In this document: positions 54,401-64,000 of the stretch, in pieces
Position numbering within the stretch: position 1 is the stretch's first letter
Layout: each line of letters begins with the position of its first letter
Assembly (NCBI GenBank): GCA_007570785.1
Contig: ML664175.1
Location: forward strand, 12,928,687 to 12,992,686
DNA: 64,000 nucleotides
Direction of reading: 5' to 3'
DNA from: Antilocapra americana
Taxonomy: Eukaryota; Chordata; Mammalia; Artiodactyla; Antilocapridae
The notes under the pieces: model-generated
The model's input: the letters and a program-made list of their open reading frames with translations, nothing else
Database searches by the model: none
Told to the model about the DNA's origin: nothing
Translations under genes and position numbers: made by a program

Positions 54401-55778
54401 CCCCTCTTCAAAAAAAAAAAAAACAGGCCAGAAGGAGTTAATCTAAATAAGTAACAGGATGAGTGAGGTCTCCAGGATGGAGTTTAGCTCAGGAGGCACT
54501 GAGTAGTGCCCAGTTTAAGTTAGCCTAAGATAAGTGGGAATTTACTGGCTTTGGAGCCAGGGGTCTAACCTCAGACATGACTCAATTCAGGCTTCCAAAC
54601 ATGGCCAGCAAATTGACATCTCTCTGCTCTGTTTTCCTTCTCAGTGGCTCTCAAGTGGGCACGATGACCACTGAAAGTTCCAGACCTACATCTTCTGACT
54701 CGGCAACTCCAGCCAAAAGAGGTTTTCTACTCCTAATGGAACCATCAAAGTTCCAAGGCTATTGTCATGACACTATACTTGAGTTCTGCCCCCTCCCTGG
54801 AATAGTTACAGAGGCCAGAACTGGAGCATATGTCTGTCCTGGAAATGAAAAGAAGGATGACTTGAGCCCACAATGTGACACAGACACACACACAACCAGA
54901 AACCATACTGGGTGTGTGTGTGTGTGTGTGTGTATGTGTAGTCTCCTTCCAAGAGGGGTCCATAAAAGGAGGATAAATGACCACAAGATGGCCAAAAAAG
55001 AACAGACGATCATAATGGAATGATGCAGAAGTTAGGAGTTTGAAAGATGTTAGAGAGTAAATTCCAGACCAAAATTCTAATGACAGAATCTAGGCTATAT
55101 ACAGGACTCTGAAAGGTAATGACCCCATCTTTACTGTTCCTCTTCCCATGGTCAGGAAGCTAATTCTGTGGATGAACAGTTCTGGTTCTTAGAGTCCTTG
55201 TACTGTTCCCCAGATCTACCTTGCTGTAGTTTCTACCTTGATACTGTGCAGAGCTCTGTGGGGCTCGTGGGCTCAAGGACTTTCTGTGTTCCCCATTTCT
55301 TTGATTACAGGAAACAACCTTCATTCAGCCTCCATGACCTTCCCTGAGTTCCAATGGGCAGATTCAAGCAGTTGTTAAGTAGGGAAGGGAGAGGATGTGA
55401 GATCAGGGAGAAACAAATTGTCAAGAGCAGCCTTGGGGAAAGATTCTGTTTTCCCCATCAACGGATTCTCACAACAATGTCTTTGAACTATTTTGTATAT
55501 ACTGAAACCCATTCCAGGTGGGAGAAGTTAACAATTAATGATGGTGTGCTGCCCACAAGCAAGTAGATCCCAGATGAGTTGGAGTTTGATGATTTTGACT
55601 CCTACTTACTTCACCAGCAACTCATCAGAAGAATGTCCATGAGCTGATTACACCCTTTTTGAACAACTACTATAAAACTCCTCACTATCTTCCCCAAAGG
55701 GGTACACATGGTTTTGAGGGCATGAGCCCACTGTGTCCCCCTTTGCCCGGCAAAGCAACGAAGCTCTCCTTTTCTGAT
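54401..55778 (+). mobile_element. Probable LTR-like sequence with CA/TG runs
   Basis: Ends with an R/U5-like segment: 'ctataaaactcctcactatc', 'atgagcccactgtgtccccc' and 'ggcaaagcaacgaagctctc'. A (CA)n run at about 54882-54896 and a (TG)n run at about 54911-54938 can pair with each other. The 148-codon open frame inside shows no known domain. Confidence 0.4.
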
Positions 55779-55988
55779 ATGAAGTGTTAGTCACTCAGTC
55801 ATGTCTGACTGTTTGCGAGCCTATGGACTGTAATCCATCAGGCTCCTCGGTCCATGGGATTTCCCAAGTAAGAATACTGGAGTGGGTTGCCATTTCCTTT
55901 TCCAGGAGCTCTTCCCAACCCAGGTACTGAACCCTGGTTTCCTGCATTGCACGTAGATTCTTTACCATCTGAAACACCAAGGAAGCCT
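55779..55988 (-). mobile_element. Bov-tA SINE
   Basis: Antisense, 'gttagtcactcagtcatgtc' to 'ctgaaacaccaaggaagcc'. Confidence 0.87.
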
Positions 55989-55995
55989 AAAGAAA

Positions 55996-56200
55996 GTCAA
56001 AGTGTCACTCACTCAGACATGCCAGACTCTTTGCGACCCCATGGACTAAAACCTGCCAGGCTCCTCTGTCCATGGAATTCTCCAGGCAACAATACTAGAA
56101 TGGGTAGCCATTCCCTTCTCCAGATCTTCCTGACCCAGGAACTGAACCTGGGTCTCCCACACTGTGGGCAGATTCTTTACAGTCTGAGCCAGTTCAGAAC
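55996..56200 (-). mobile_element. Bov-tA SINE
   Basis: Second antisense unit directly behind the first, ending at 'ttacagtctgagcc'. Confidence 0.87.
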
Positions 56201-56800
56201 TCCTGTTCCACTTCACCCAAAACTGTCTCCAAGATTTGTATAGAGATTTGTACCTGTGTACAGAGACACTGAGCTTTCAGCATTACTTTGGGTCCAAATC
56301 CTATCTCCATGAACACTAGAGAAGCAGAGCCATGGTTCCTGGACTGGTGAACACAGCTGATAGCATCCTTCCCACCTGTCTTTCAAGTTTTCCTCCCTAC
56401 CCCACACACATATTCACAATGAGAGATGAACTCACTGTGGATCCATTAAAGCTCAGGTATCAAGGACCCTCATCAGTACAAGCCCCACGAGTGCTTAGAG
56501 TACAGAGCGTCCTAGGAGGGGAGGAAAAGCCAGGCTACCAATAGGAAGTATTTGTACTTATACAGTTTTGGTTAACTGTCTAAGAGCTCTCAGAAAAAGT
56601 GACTGCAGTCTCCAAGGCTCCAGTAGTTTGTTGTGATCCATTTCTGCATTCAAAATAAATATTTAAATTCATATCCAATTTTGTGATGATAATTTTGTTT
56701 TACTCTTTTTTCTTAAAGACCTTCTTCCCCACCCGTCCCCCAAGATGTACACACTTTAGACCCAACAAAATCTGTATCTGCCATCACTGCTATCTAGACA
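56201..56800. other. No recognised feature
   Basis: Unique-looking sequence. Confidence 0.35.
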
Positions 56801-56913
56801 ATATAAAGGTCCATATAGTCAAAGCTATGGTTTTTCCAGTAGCCACGTATGGATATGAGAGTTGGACTATAAAAAAGGCCGAGCACCAATTGATGCTTTC
56901 GGGTTTCAGTCCA
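56801..56913 (+). mobile_element. Short BovB fragment
   Basis: Encodes 'IVKAMVFPVATYGYESWTIK', a piece of the RT C-terminus. Truncated on both sides. Confidence 0.85.
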
Positions 56914-57161
56914 GATTAAATGCAATTGCCCAGACTTTCTTGATTTACAATTTTAGTTTTTATATTCTGATAAGTGATGCTCAGAATTTCAAGTTTTGGA
57001 ATTTGGAAGGACTATTATCAATTTTTAAGATCACCAGACTAGAGTTATAAAGTCTGAAGGCTGACCCAAACATTTCAAACAATGACATTTTGTTCATTTT
57101 TATTAGTTAAAAGAGAAGGGCCCTTTGTTAGATAAACCAGAAACGGTAAACGCTTTTGCTA
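56914..57161. other. No recognised feature
   Basis: Short AT-rich spacer. Confidence 0.3.
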
Positions 57162-57300
57162 GACTGTCAACTCCTGGAGGACAGAGATGATGTTTGATTC
57201 AGCTCATATTCCTGCATCACTTGGCATAGTTCCTCACATATCAGGCTGCTTAGGAAATATTGGATATATAAATGAATGAGTGAATGAATGAATAAACTGA
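57162..57300 (+). mobile_element. L2 LINE 3' end
   Basis: 'agactgtcaactcctggagg', a degenerate 'ttggcatagttcctcacata' and a terminal (TGAA)n-like 'gaatgagtgaatgaatgaat'. Confidence 0.75.
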
Positions 57301-57484
57301 TGAATAGATTCCTTTGGGGGTCAGCTTCCCCACTGAGTTTTGTTCCGGAGTCTCTTTGTCTTTCAAGATTTATCTGAGAATTTTGCTCCTTGACAAAAGG
57401 GAGACCAATGATGTGTAAGGCATCCCAGGTTTGGACCACATACATATTTTTCAGAGCTAATCACCAAAGCATTAGCAACTGAGT
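57301..57484. other. No recognised feature
   Basis: Short unique-looking spacer. Confidence 0.3.
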
Positions 57485-57815
57485 TAGAGCTTTGGCAGGA
57501 CACTAGACTCAGAGTTTAGAGACCTGGGTTTGAACTTAGGAACTGCTTTATCTTTGAATCTTAAGTTTGCTCATCTACAAAATAGGGATGGTAATATGTT
57601 CTCTTCAAAGTTGTAGGGAGGATCAAATAAAACAGTACAAAAGTACTCTGAAAATGATGAAATATCCATAAAAACAGGAGGTATTAGTTCTCCTAGTTCT
57701 GCAACTAAGTGACTATGAATCTTAGGTCATACCCCTTCATCCTTCTCAATCTTGATTTCTTCATCTTGAAACCAAAAGGGCTGGACTAGATGGTCTCTAG
57801 TGGGTGTTCAGCCCT
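57485..57815 (+). mobile_element. MIR SINE(s)
   Basis: 'gagacctgggtttgaactta', 'ctcatctacaaaatagggat' and 'aggaggtattagtt' mark a MIR. A second MIR-like end ('gggctggactagatggtctc') follows. Confidence 0.7.
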
Positions 57816-57912
57816 CATGTTATATATACACAGCTGGGTTGCTCAGCTCTGGTGAGAGGAAGGAGGAGAGGGATGGATCAAATTCTTCGCTGAACAGATT
57901 TAAGCAATTTAA

Positions 57913-58115
57913 GACTTCCCCGATGGCTCAGTGGTAAAGAATCTGCCTGTGATGCAAGAGACCTGGGTTCTATCCCTAGGTCAGGAAGATCCTCTGAAGA
58001 AGGGAATGGCAATCCACTCTAGAATGTTGTCTGCAGAATTCCATGGACAGAGGAGCCTGGTGGGCTACAGCCCATGGGGTCACAGGGTCGGACAGGACTG
58101 AGTGATTAACACTAC
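57913..58115 (+). mobile_element. Bov-tA SINE
   Basis: 'gacttccccgatggctcagt' to 'gtcggacaggactgagtga'. Confidence 0.88.
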
Positions 58116-58299
58116 TATTTGCCCGCTGAGACAAAGCAGTCATTCTAGGTGGTCAAATTCCATGTTAGAAAGCAAGCCAGAGACAAATGCATCTTGGCAG
58201 GCTAGAAGCCCTGCATCTGATCCACAGAGAGCTTTATTTGGGAGTGAGAGATGTTTAGAAACAACATAAATCACTCCCAGAAATGTAAGGAACAGTTAT
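58116..58299. other. No recognised feature
   Basis: Short unique-looking spacer. Confidence 0.3.
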
Positions 58300-58460
58300 G
58301 TTTTTGGGGATACTTTGTTAGGCACTTGAAGTATATTATCTCATTTAGGCTCACAACAACTTTTCAGATTAACTATTATGCTCATTCTCCAGTTAAGAGC
58401 TCACTGAGATTCTGAGATGTCATGTAACTCAGTGAAGGATTTAAAATAAAGCTGTTAGGC
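58300..58460 (+). mobile_element. MIR SINE fragment
   Basis: 'attatctcatttaggctcac', 'attatgctcattctccagtt' and 'gatgtcatgtaactcagtga'. Confidence 0.6.
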
Positions 58461-59139
58461 TCCCATGGTTTTCCTTATATGATTCTACTCCTACAATGCA
58501 CAAACCACAGATAAAAATTTCAGAAACAAAGCTGCATTTTCCAGGAGGCAATGGCTGTGGCATCACCTACAATCCTCTTTTGGCCCAAAAGACAAGCAGT
58601 AAAAACCCCAAATCAAAACACGAGAGGCTTCCTGGAGACTCTGAAACGTGACCTTGGTGAGCACCAACTTCAGACATAAAATAAGGCTGCTAATGATATA
58701 TTCCTGCCTTTTGACCCTTCAGATGAGATGGTGGGTCCATTTCAAAACACTTCTCAAGCTCAAAGATCCATTTTTCTAGGCTGCAGCCTTCTAAGTTCAT
58801 AGTCTCAACTTACCAGATCCCTGGAGGGAATTTCTGAATTACTCAATTCCCTTTGCCTGTACTTATATCCTAATGATAGGACATTAAGATGTAAATGAAA
58901 CAGAAACTTAGCAAGCAAATCATGGCACTTTCTAATGGATACATCAATAAATGCTTGCCGAGAGGCACCACACGGTTGCCAAACCTAAGCAATGATGTCA
59001 AAGGCCCACCTGCAAGCCTGAGGCACACAATATGTTAGAAATTCTCTCTCGCCAAAGTCGGTGGGGTCGGGCTTCTCCTTATGGGGTGGCTGAGCTTGCT
59101 GAACATCCTTCTTTCACCCCTCCCTTCCAGTGCTGACCG
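58461..59139. other. No recognised feature
   Basis: Unique-looking sequence. Confidence 0.35.
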
Positions 59140-59312
59140 AACCCCATGCCTCGCAACTACTGAAACCCTAGAGCCCATGCTCTGCAACAAGACAAAGCAC
59201 CACAATGAGAAGCCTACACACTACAGAGCAGGCCCTACTTGTCGCAACTAGGGAAAGCTTGTGCAAAGCAACGAAGACCCAGCGCAGCCGAAAATAACCT
59301 TTAAAAAAAGTC
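59140..59312 (+). mobile_element. CHR-1-like SINE, 3' half
   Basis: 'caactactgaaaccctagag', 'acaatgagaagcctacacac', 'cgaagacccagcgcagcc'. The tRNA half is missing. Confidence 0.8.
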
Positions 59313-60878
59313 ATTGACTTCTGTAATCCAATTTACTTTAGTTACTGTATCTTAGAAAGTCACACAGTTTATCTTACATTTCACTATCTCTTGTTCTTGG
59401 CCCAAGACTGTACAGGAAATGGAAGAAGCTTGATCAATGCTCAAGAGTGAAATATGGCCATCCCTTGATTTCAGTTAGTTTAGGCAGGAGATAAGTACCG
59501 AGAGAGTAATTTCTCCCATTTCTTGGGGTTTCAAGACTCTGGGAAATGCCCATGTGAATCACACAACTCCTGGATCACACTTTTAGGGACAGCTGCAGTG
59601 TTTCTCACTTACTGCATATTCACTGTCAGTTTATACATAGTCACACATATACCATTCAATTTAGCTACATTGTCTTGTGCTGTTTCTCATCTGTCTTATT
59701 CAAGTAGGAGATTTGGCTGGAACCAGGGTCCAGAGATAGGTTTCCAAAAGCGAGGTCATGAGTGTTAAGAATTACATACAAAATTTTATGTGTATGGGTT
59801 TTTTTTTTTTTTCTTCCCCTGAGAGACAGTCTATAGCTTTTAATAGGTTTCCAAAGGGATGCAAGAGCCAGGATCATACTTGCCATTACTTCCCTTTCCC
59901 CCAGCACCTAATCTTATGCTGGGTACATTCATTCAAATACTGGGGAAAAAGGAAGACTCTGTGTGGGGAATAAAGCTGGAATGCCTGAACTTCTTACCTT
60001 TCTGGGACCCAGGTGAAGGACCCTGGATTAAAGACATGTGCTAGCCAGGTAAACAGCTGAGCTTGAACTAAATACTGGATGCAACAATCTGGGTTCAAAA
60101 TGGGGCAGGGAAAGTGGAGGCTAGTGTATCTGTGATAAGAGAATGAAGGCCAATAAGATCTGCATCAGGGGGTCATGCACACTAGATCTACAAGCATCTG
60201 CATACAAAGGATTCTAGACTCAAGGTTCCTGCATGAGTGCTGTGCTGCCCAAGCAGAGTTTAAGGGAGAAGCAGTAGAATTACCCAAGTCATGGTACATA
60301 CTCCTTTTACCTTTTGCAGCATAATTTATACAGAGAAAGAAATTTCAGGTGATGTTTTGAGAAAAAACTGCAGACATTGACTCCATAAATATCAGCTTGA
60401 TTTTCTCTTAAAGGCTGAAGGAGACCTCTAGAGGGACATCTGGACCCCAAGGTGAGGGGAGAGCTGGTGGACAGGGACATGAGCACTGTTTAAGGTCGAT
60501 TATCTGGCTGACTTGAGCCCTTACTTCAGGGTCTTTAGCCCACAATGGTTGTCAAAACTGGTAGGAAGGAGTTTGGAGCATCTGGCTTCATTCTTCACCA
60601 AGTCCCAGACCTCCTACCTGGCTCTCTTCTTTGCTCCCCTCGCCTCTCACTCTTGGTTCCACCTGGCTCCAATTTCCCAGCTTTATTTTCCATCCTGGTC
60701 TGATCATGTGAGAGAAGATGACAAACCCTGGCCAGTTCAGTTTTTAACCAATGCCAAGTATGTGCACTTTCTATAGGACAACAGTGCTGTGTTTTCCCCC
60801 TGACTACTCTCATTACTTCACTCAGTGAAGCTGGGGTGCTCAGTGGGGGCCCCATGGTTTGCATAATTCCAAGTGGTC
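59313..60878. other. No recognised feature
   Basis: Unique-looking sequence. Open frames of 80-90 codons without known motifs. Confidence 0.35.
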
Positions 60879-60948
60879 AAAAGTGATTCAGTATAGCAGA
60901 AACCAACATTGTAAAGCAATTATTTTTCCATTAAAAAAAGTGATTCAG
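60879..60948 (+). mobile_element. 44-bp L1 3'-end insertion with 13-bp target duplication
   Basis: 60892-60935 is only the last 44 bases of an L1 3' UTR ('agaaaccaacattgtaaagc' to 'ccattaaa'). AAAAGTGATTCAG flanks it at 60879-60891 and 60936-60948. Confidence 0.85.
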
Positions 60949-62908
60949 AATAACTTTTAGAATTTGAAGGTAAACAGATTCCACCTTCATAATGGAAAAA
61001 TAAAGCAGTCTGAAATGTTATAGCTAAATGCATGCCAATTTGCAAAGAATTCTGTTTGAATGTAGATCCTTTGGTGGTTCCACCTCATCTCATGCCTCCC
61101 CTTCCACCACACACAAAACCATGGTGTTAAATTAATGGCACCTCTATCTTACAAAAGGGATATCTGACTGGAGAAAACAGAGCAAACAAAAAATTACCAT
61201 TCACCAGAATGCTCAGGAAATAAGGAATTCTGGTTATCTGAAACCTCCAGTAGAATTCTAATTAAAGATTCTCATTTCCTATTCTTTGACATAATACATA
61301 TTTTTAAAATACTTTGCTCTAAGAAAAAGCCAGAGGTGTACTGACGTTGCAACACTGGGAAGACGTATTTGCAAAGGGAATAACTTACATGCATATCAAG
61401 CCCCTCGTATACACCTCGAGTTGGCGGAGGGCATGGAGCAGTTTATGCCATGACAGGAAGGGCTTCCTTCCCTCCTTCCTGGCTTTAATCACCCTGTCCT
61501 TTCCTCTTGGTTCCTGTGATAGTACCCACTACTAAAGTATACACATAAGACTTGCCTCAGGTTTGCTTCCTGGAAAACTTTGGCTACAACAAAGAGAATA
61601 TATGAAACTAGTGATTCTCATTGGCCTTTGGTTAGGGTTTTGTATGTGTGTGTGTGAGATACTTTTGGAGGGACAAGGGAGGGAATATAGTTCTTTTCTC
61701 CAAAATTACTTATGACATCTTTTCTCCTCCTCTCAATCAGTTGGTGTCCAGTCAGGAAGTAGAAACAAAGGCAATAACTTGGACATGAAATGTTTACTAT
61801 AAAGATGTACAACTATTAAAAAGGTAGCTGATTACCTAAAGGGGGTAAAAGAGAACTTAAAGGAGTTCAGAAGTAGCATATACAGAAAGAAGTAAGAAAA
61901 AGGAACGAAGACCCTTGCCCCCTTCAAGGGTAAGAATCATCCTGACATTGTCAAAGACCCTTCCTGAAGGGTACGGGCCAAAAGTGGTCCATAGAAGCCA
62001 CCTGCCAGGTGGTGAAGAAACTTTTCAGAGGCTGTGGATGGGAGCTGTGGCATAGGAATGGTCTCTGAGAATAGGGGAAATGTGCTGAAAGTGCAGGCTG
62101 GCAGAGTTGGTCCACCCGGGATCCAGAGATGAGTACCACCAGCCTCCCTCCATACTGACCTGCCAACACACGGCCAAGAAGAGGAAGGGAAATGCATTCC
62201 TCCTGTTTGGCCCTAAACTGGCCCTTCAGCACACTCCATAACAAAGTCTAATACCAGCCCAAGGCAAAGGAGAAACGTCCACAGGGTTCAGCTCCACTGG
62301 CAGCAAGCAGGGCAATGAAAGATGAATTCAAAGCTGAGAGGTAATTGATAACTAGCATGCCCACCTTCTCGGTGTGGAAAACATTCACATATAATAGTAA
62401 GTTTAAATGTAGAAAATAAAAATCTATGCTATATATAAAATATTAATAATTTCTATCATTTGATAACACAACTAAATATTTCTAAAACTTGTCTACATCA
62501 TCTTTTTCTCTGGAGAAAAATATTATCTTTAAAGATTCTCATTCATCACAGTTTAACTGGGTTCCATCAGTAAACATGAAATTTGTATCACACATTATTG
62601 ACCAGAGGATTTTTGAACAAACTAATGCCTGTGGTTGATGATTTGTTATGTAAGTGAATGTTGAAACATCTCCTGTCAATAATGATTGGGTACCAAAAGA
62701 TATATTAATGCATCTCCCATCAAGTTGTTACACCCGCAAGGTTGCAAGGGGCTTAGACACATTCAAGGACAGTGTTTCTGAGCACACATCAAGCAGGTGG
62801 CAGATTGGTTAGCCCAGTCTCTGGCCCTGTAGTAACCTGGAACAGCGTACACCCTTTGGCTGCTTGTCTGTAACCCACTATCCACCTAACACAAAAAGGA
62901 CACAGAGG
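60949..62908. other. No recognised feature
   Basis: Unique-looking sequence. A short (TG)n at about 61642-61656. No supported gene. Confidence 0.35.
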
Positions 62909-63027
62909 GACTTCCGGCAGCCCAATGGTTAGGACTCTGCTTCAACTGCTGGTGGCTTGGGTTTGATCTCTGGTTGGGGAACTAAAATCCTGCAAGCCAT
63001 GTGTCATGACCAAATAAATAAATAGAA
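62909..63027 (+). mobile_element. CHR-type SINE
   Basis: 'gggacttccggcagcccaat', 'tttgatctctggttggggaa' and a tail of 'aaataaataaatag'. Confidence 0.82.
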
Positions 63028-63638
63028 CAATAGGAAGAGAAAAATAAAACAATGGGAAGAGGATATTAAGAAAAAAGCAGTAGCTCCTGCTCCAAAGCCA
63101 ACATTACCGATGCCAACACTCATATAAACTTTCTGCTCTCTTGGACTCTAGAACCTGGTTATCTAGATCCTCACAATCTGGTGGCCCTTGCTTTGGCTGG
63201 AAGTCCTTGGACTTTGCATCTTCCCTCCTACTGTTCCTAGGCAGCTCACTTTATCTCTCACCAAACTTCCCAGGCTTTGAACTTAAGTAACAGAAATATC
63301 AGACTCCAGCTAGGGGTTCCTCTGTCTGCCCCTCCTCCACGTTTCCTTCCTCACTGTCTTTGTTCACCTCAGTCCTCCAACTAAACTGATCTACTCCTTT
63401 CAGCCAGCACTCCCCCAACCTCCTTAATTCCTTTCTAGGAAATTACCTCCCATGAAGGATCTTGTGTACACATGTTTGCACAGTGCATTCTGTATTGTTT
63501 TGAAATCATCAGTTTAGGTGTCTTGTCTCCTCATGTCTGTCCTCAGAGTTCCCTCTTGGCATCTTCAGCATTAAGCACAATGGCTAGGGTGGAACAGGCA
63601 CTCAATACCTTTTGGTGGAGCTAACACGTCTCCAAATT
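63028..63638. other. No recognised feature
   Basis: Unique-looking sequence. Confidence 0.35.
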
Positions 63639-64000
63639 AGCTATTTCAAATCCTAAAAGATGATGCTGTGAAAGTGTTGCATTCAATATGTCAGCAAATT
63701 TGGAAAACTCAGCAGTGCCCACAGGAATGGAAACAGTCAGTTTTCATTCTAATCCCAAAGAAAGGCAATGTCAAAGAATGCTCAAGCTACTGCACAATTG
63801 CCCTCATCTCACACACTAGCAAAGTAATGCTCAAAATTCTCCAAGCCAGGCTTGAACAGTATGTGAACCATGAACTTCCAGATGTCCAAGCTGGTTTTAG
63901 CAAAGGCAGAGGAACCAGAGATCAAATTGCCAACATCTGTTGGATCATCAAAAAAGCAAGAGAGTTTCAGAAAAACATTTATTTCTGCTTTATTGACTAT
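63639..64000 (+). mobile_element. BovB LINE, RT N-terminal part, cut by window edge
   Basis: Begins at 'agctatttcaaatcctaaaa' and covers the RT start ('HSICQQIWKTQQ'-like, 'LIPKKGNVKECSSYCTIALI'-like) to the 'FYFCFIDY' region at the edge. The target site that an L1 entered at 18034 is uninterrupted here. Confidence 0.85.

Noticed and set aside
54577..55023. 148-codon open frame with a CA/TG-encoded stretch
   Set aside because: Part of it is microsatellite translation (His-Thr and Cys-Val repeats), and the surroundings look LTR-like.
1..64000. CRISPR array or prokaryotic operon
   Set aside because: The window is plainly mammalian, with no regularly spaced short repeats beyond microsatellites and LTR arrays.

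Overview
This window is ruminant (bovid) genomic DNA. The evidence is the repeat content: many BovB (RTE-type) LINE copies, Bov-tA/BOV-A2 and CHR-type tRNA-Glu SINEs, and young L1 copies with the bovine-type 3' UTR, lying among older mammalian repeats (MIR, L2, MER5A, Tigger, MLT1, L1M). The sequence alone does not say which bovid it is. I found no host protein-coding exon, rRNA, tRNA gene or CRISPR array that I can support. The window reads as intergenic or intronic DNA built by layered transposition.

The main feature is a complete endogenous retrovirus on the + strand at 24603-33311. It has two 389-bp LTRs, a perfect 6-bp target duplication (AAAAAG), an 18-nt tRNA-Lys1,2-type primer binding site, a leader with a good splice donor, gag, pro with a dUTPase, pol, env and a polypurine tract. 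The gag-pro-pol part has betaretrovirus (type D) organisation, including two textbook -1 frameshift heptamers in the right frames. The env is of the gamma/type-D kind (CWLC, RHKR, CX6CC). It carries the SDGGGxxDxxR motif described for the RD114/type-D interference group, whose members use the ASCT2 transporter. Gag carries a 10-bp tandem duplication and a stop codon, pro carries one frameshift and pol carries two. Env is open throughout, so the locus may still be able to make Env only. The env frame does not stop after its cytoplasmic tail: it runs through the polypurine tract and most of the 3' LTR, and its stop lies beyond the LTR poly(A) signal.

Layout: 1-10.7 kb is old sequence with BovB fragments, SINEs and one Tigger element. 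From 10.7 to 22.9 kb lies a long degenerate L1 interrupted by SINEs, an MLT1 LTR, a nearly full-length BovB that itself contains a young L1, and an ERV2-like LTR. From 22.9 to 24.6 kb there are L1, Bov-tA, MER5A and CHR copies. The provirus occupies 24.6-33.3 kb. From 33.3 to 35.4 kb lies an antisense BovB split by an antisense LTR. From 35.4 to 50.3 kb there are L1 copies (one with a 5' inversion), BovB and Bov-tA. From 50.3 to 54.4 kb lies an old LTR containing an apparently full-length antisense BovB. The rest is mostly unique sequence with MIR, L2, SINEs and a 44-bp L1 scrap, and another BovB runs off the right edge.

No pathway joins these elements. The only genes that would have worked together are those of the provirus: Gag builds the particle, Pro/dUTPase and Pol are made by ribosomal frameshifting, and Env comes from a spliced mRNA.
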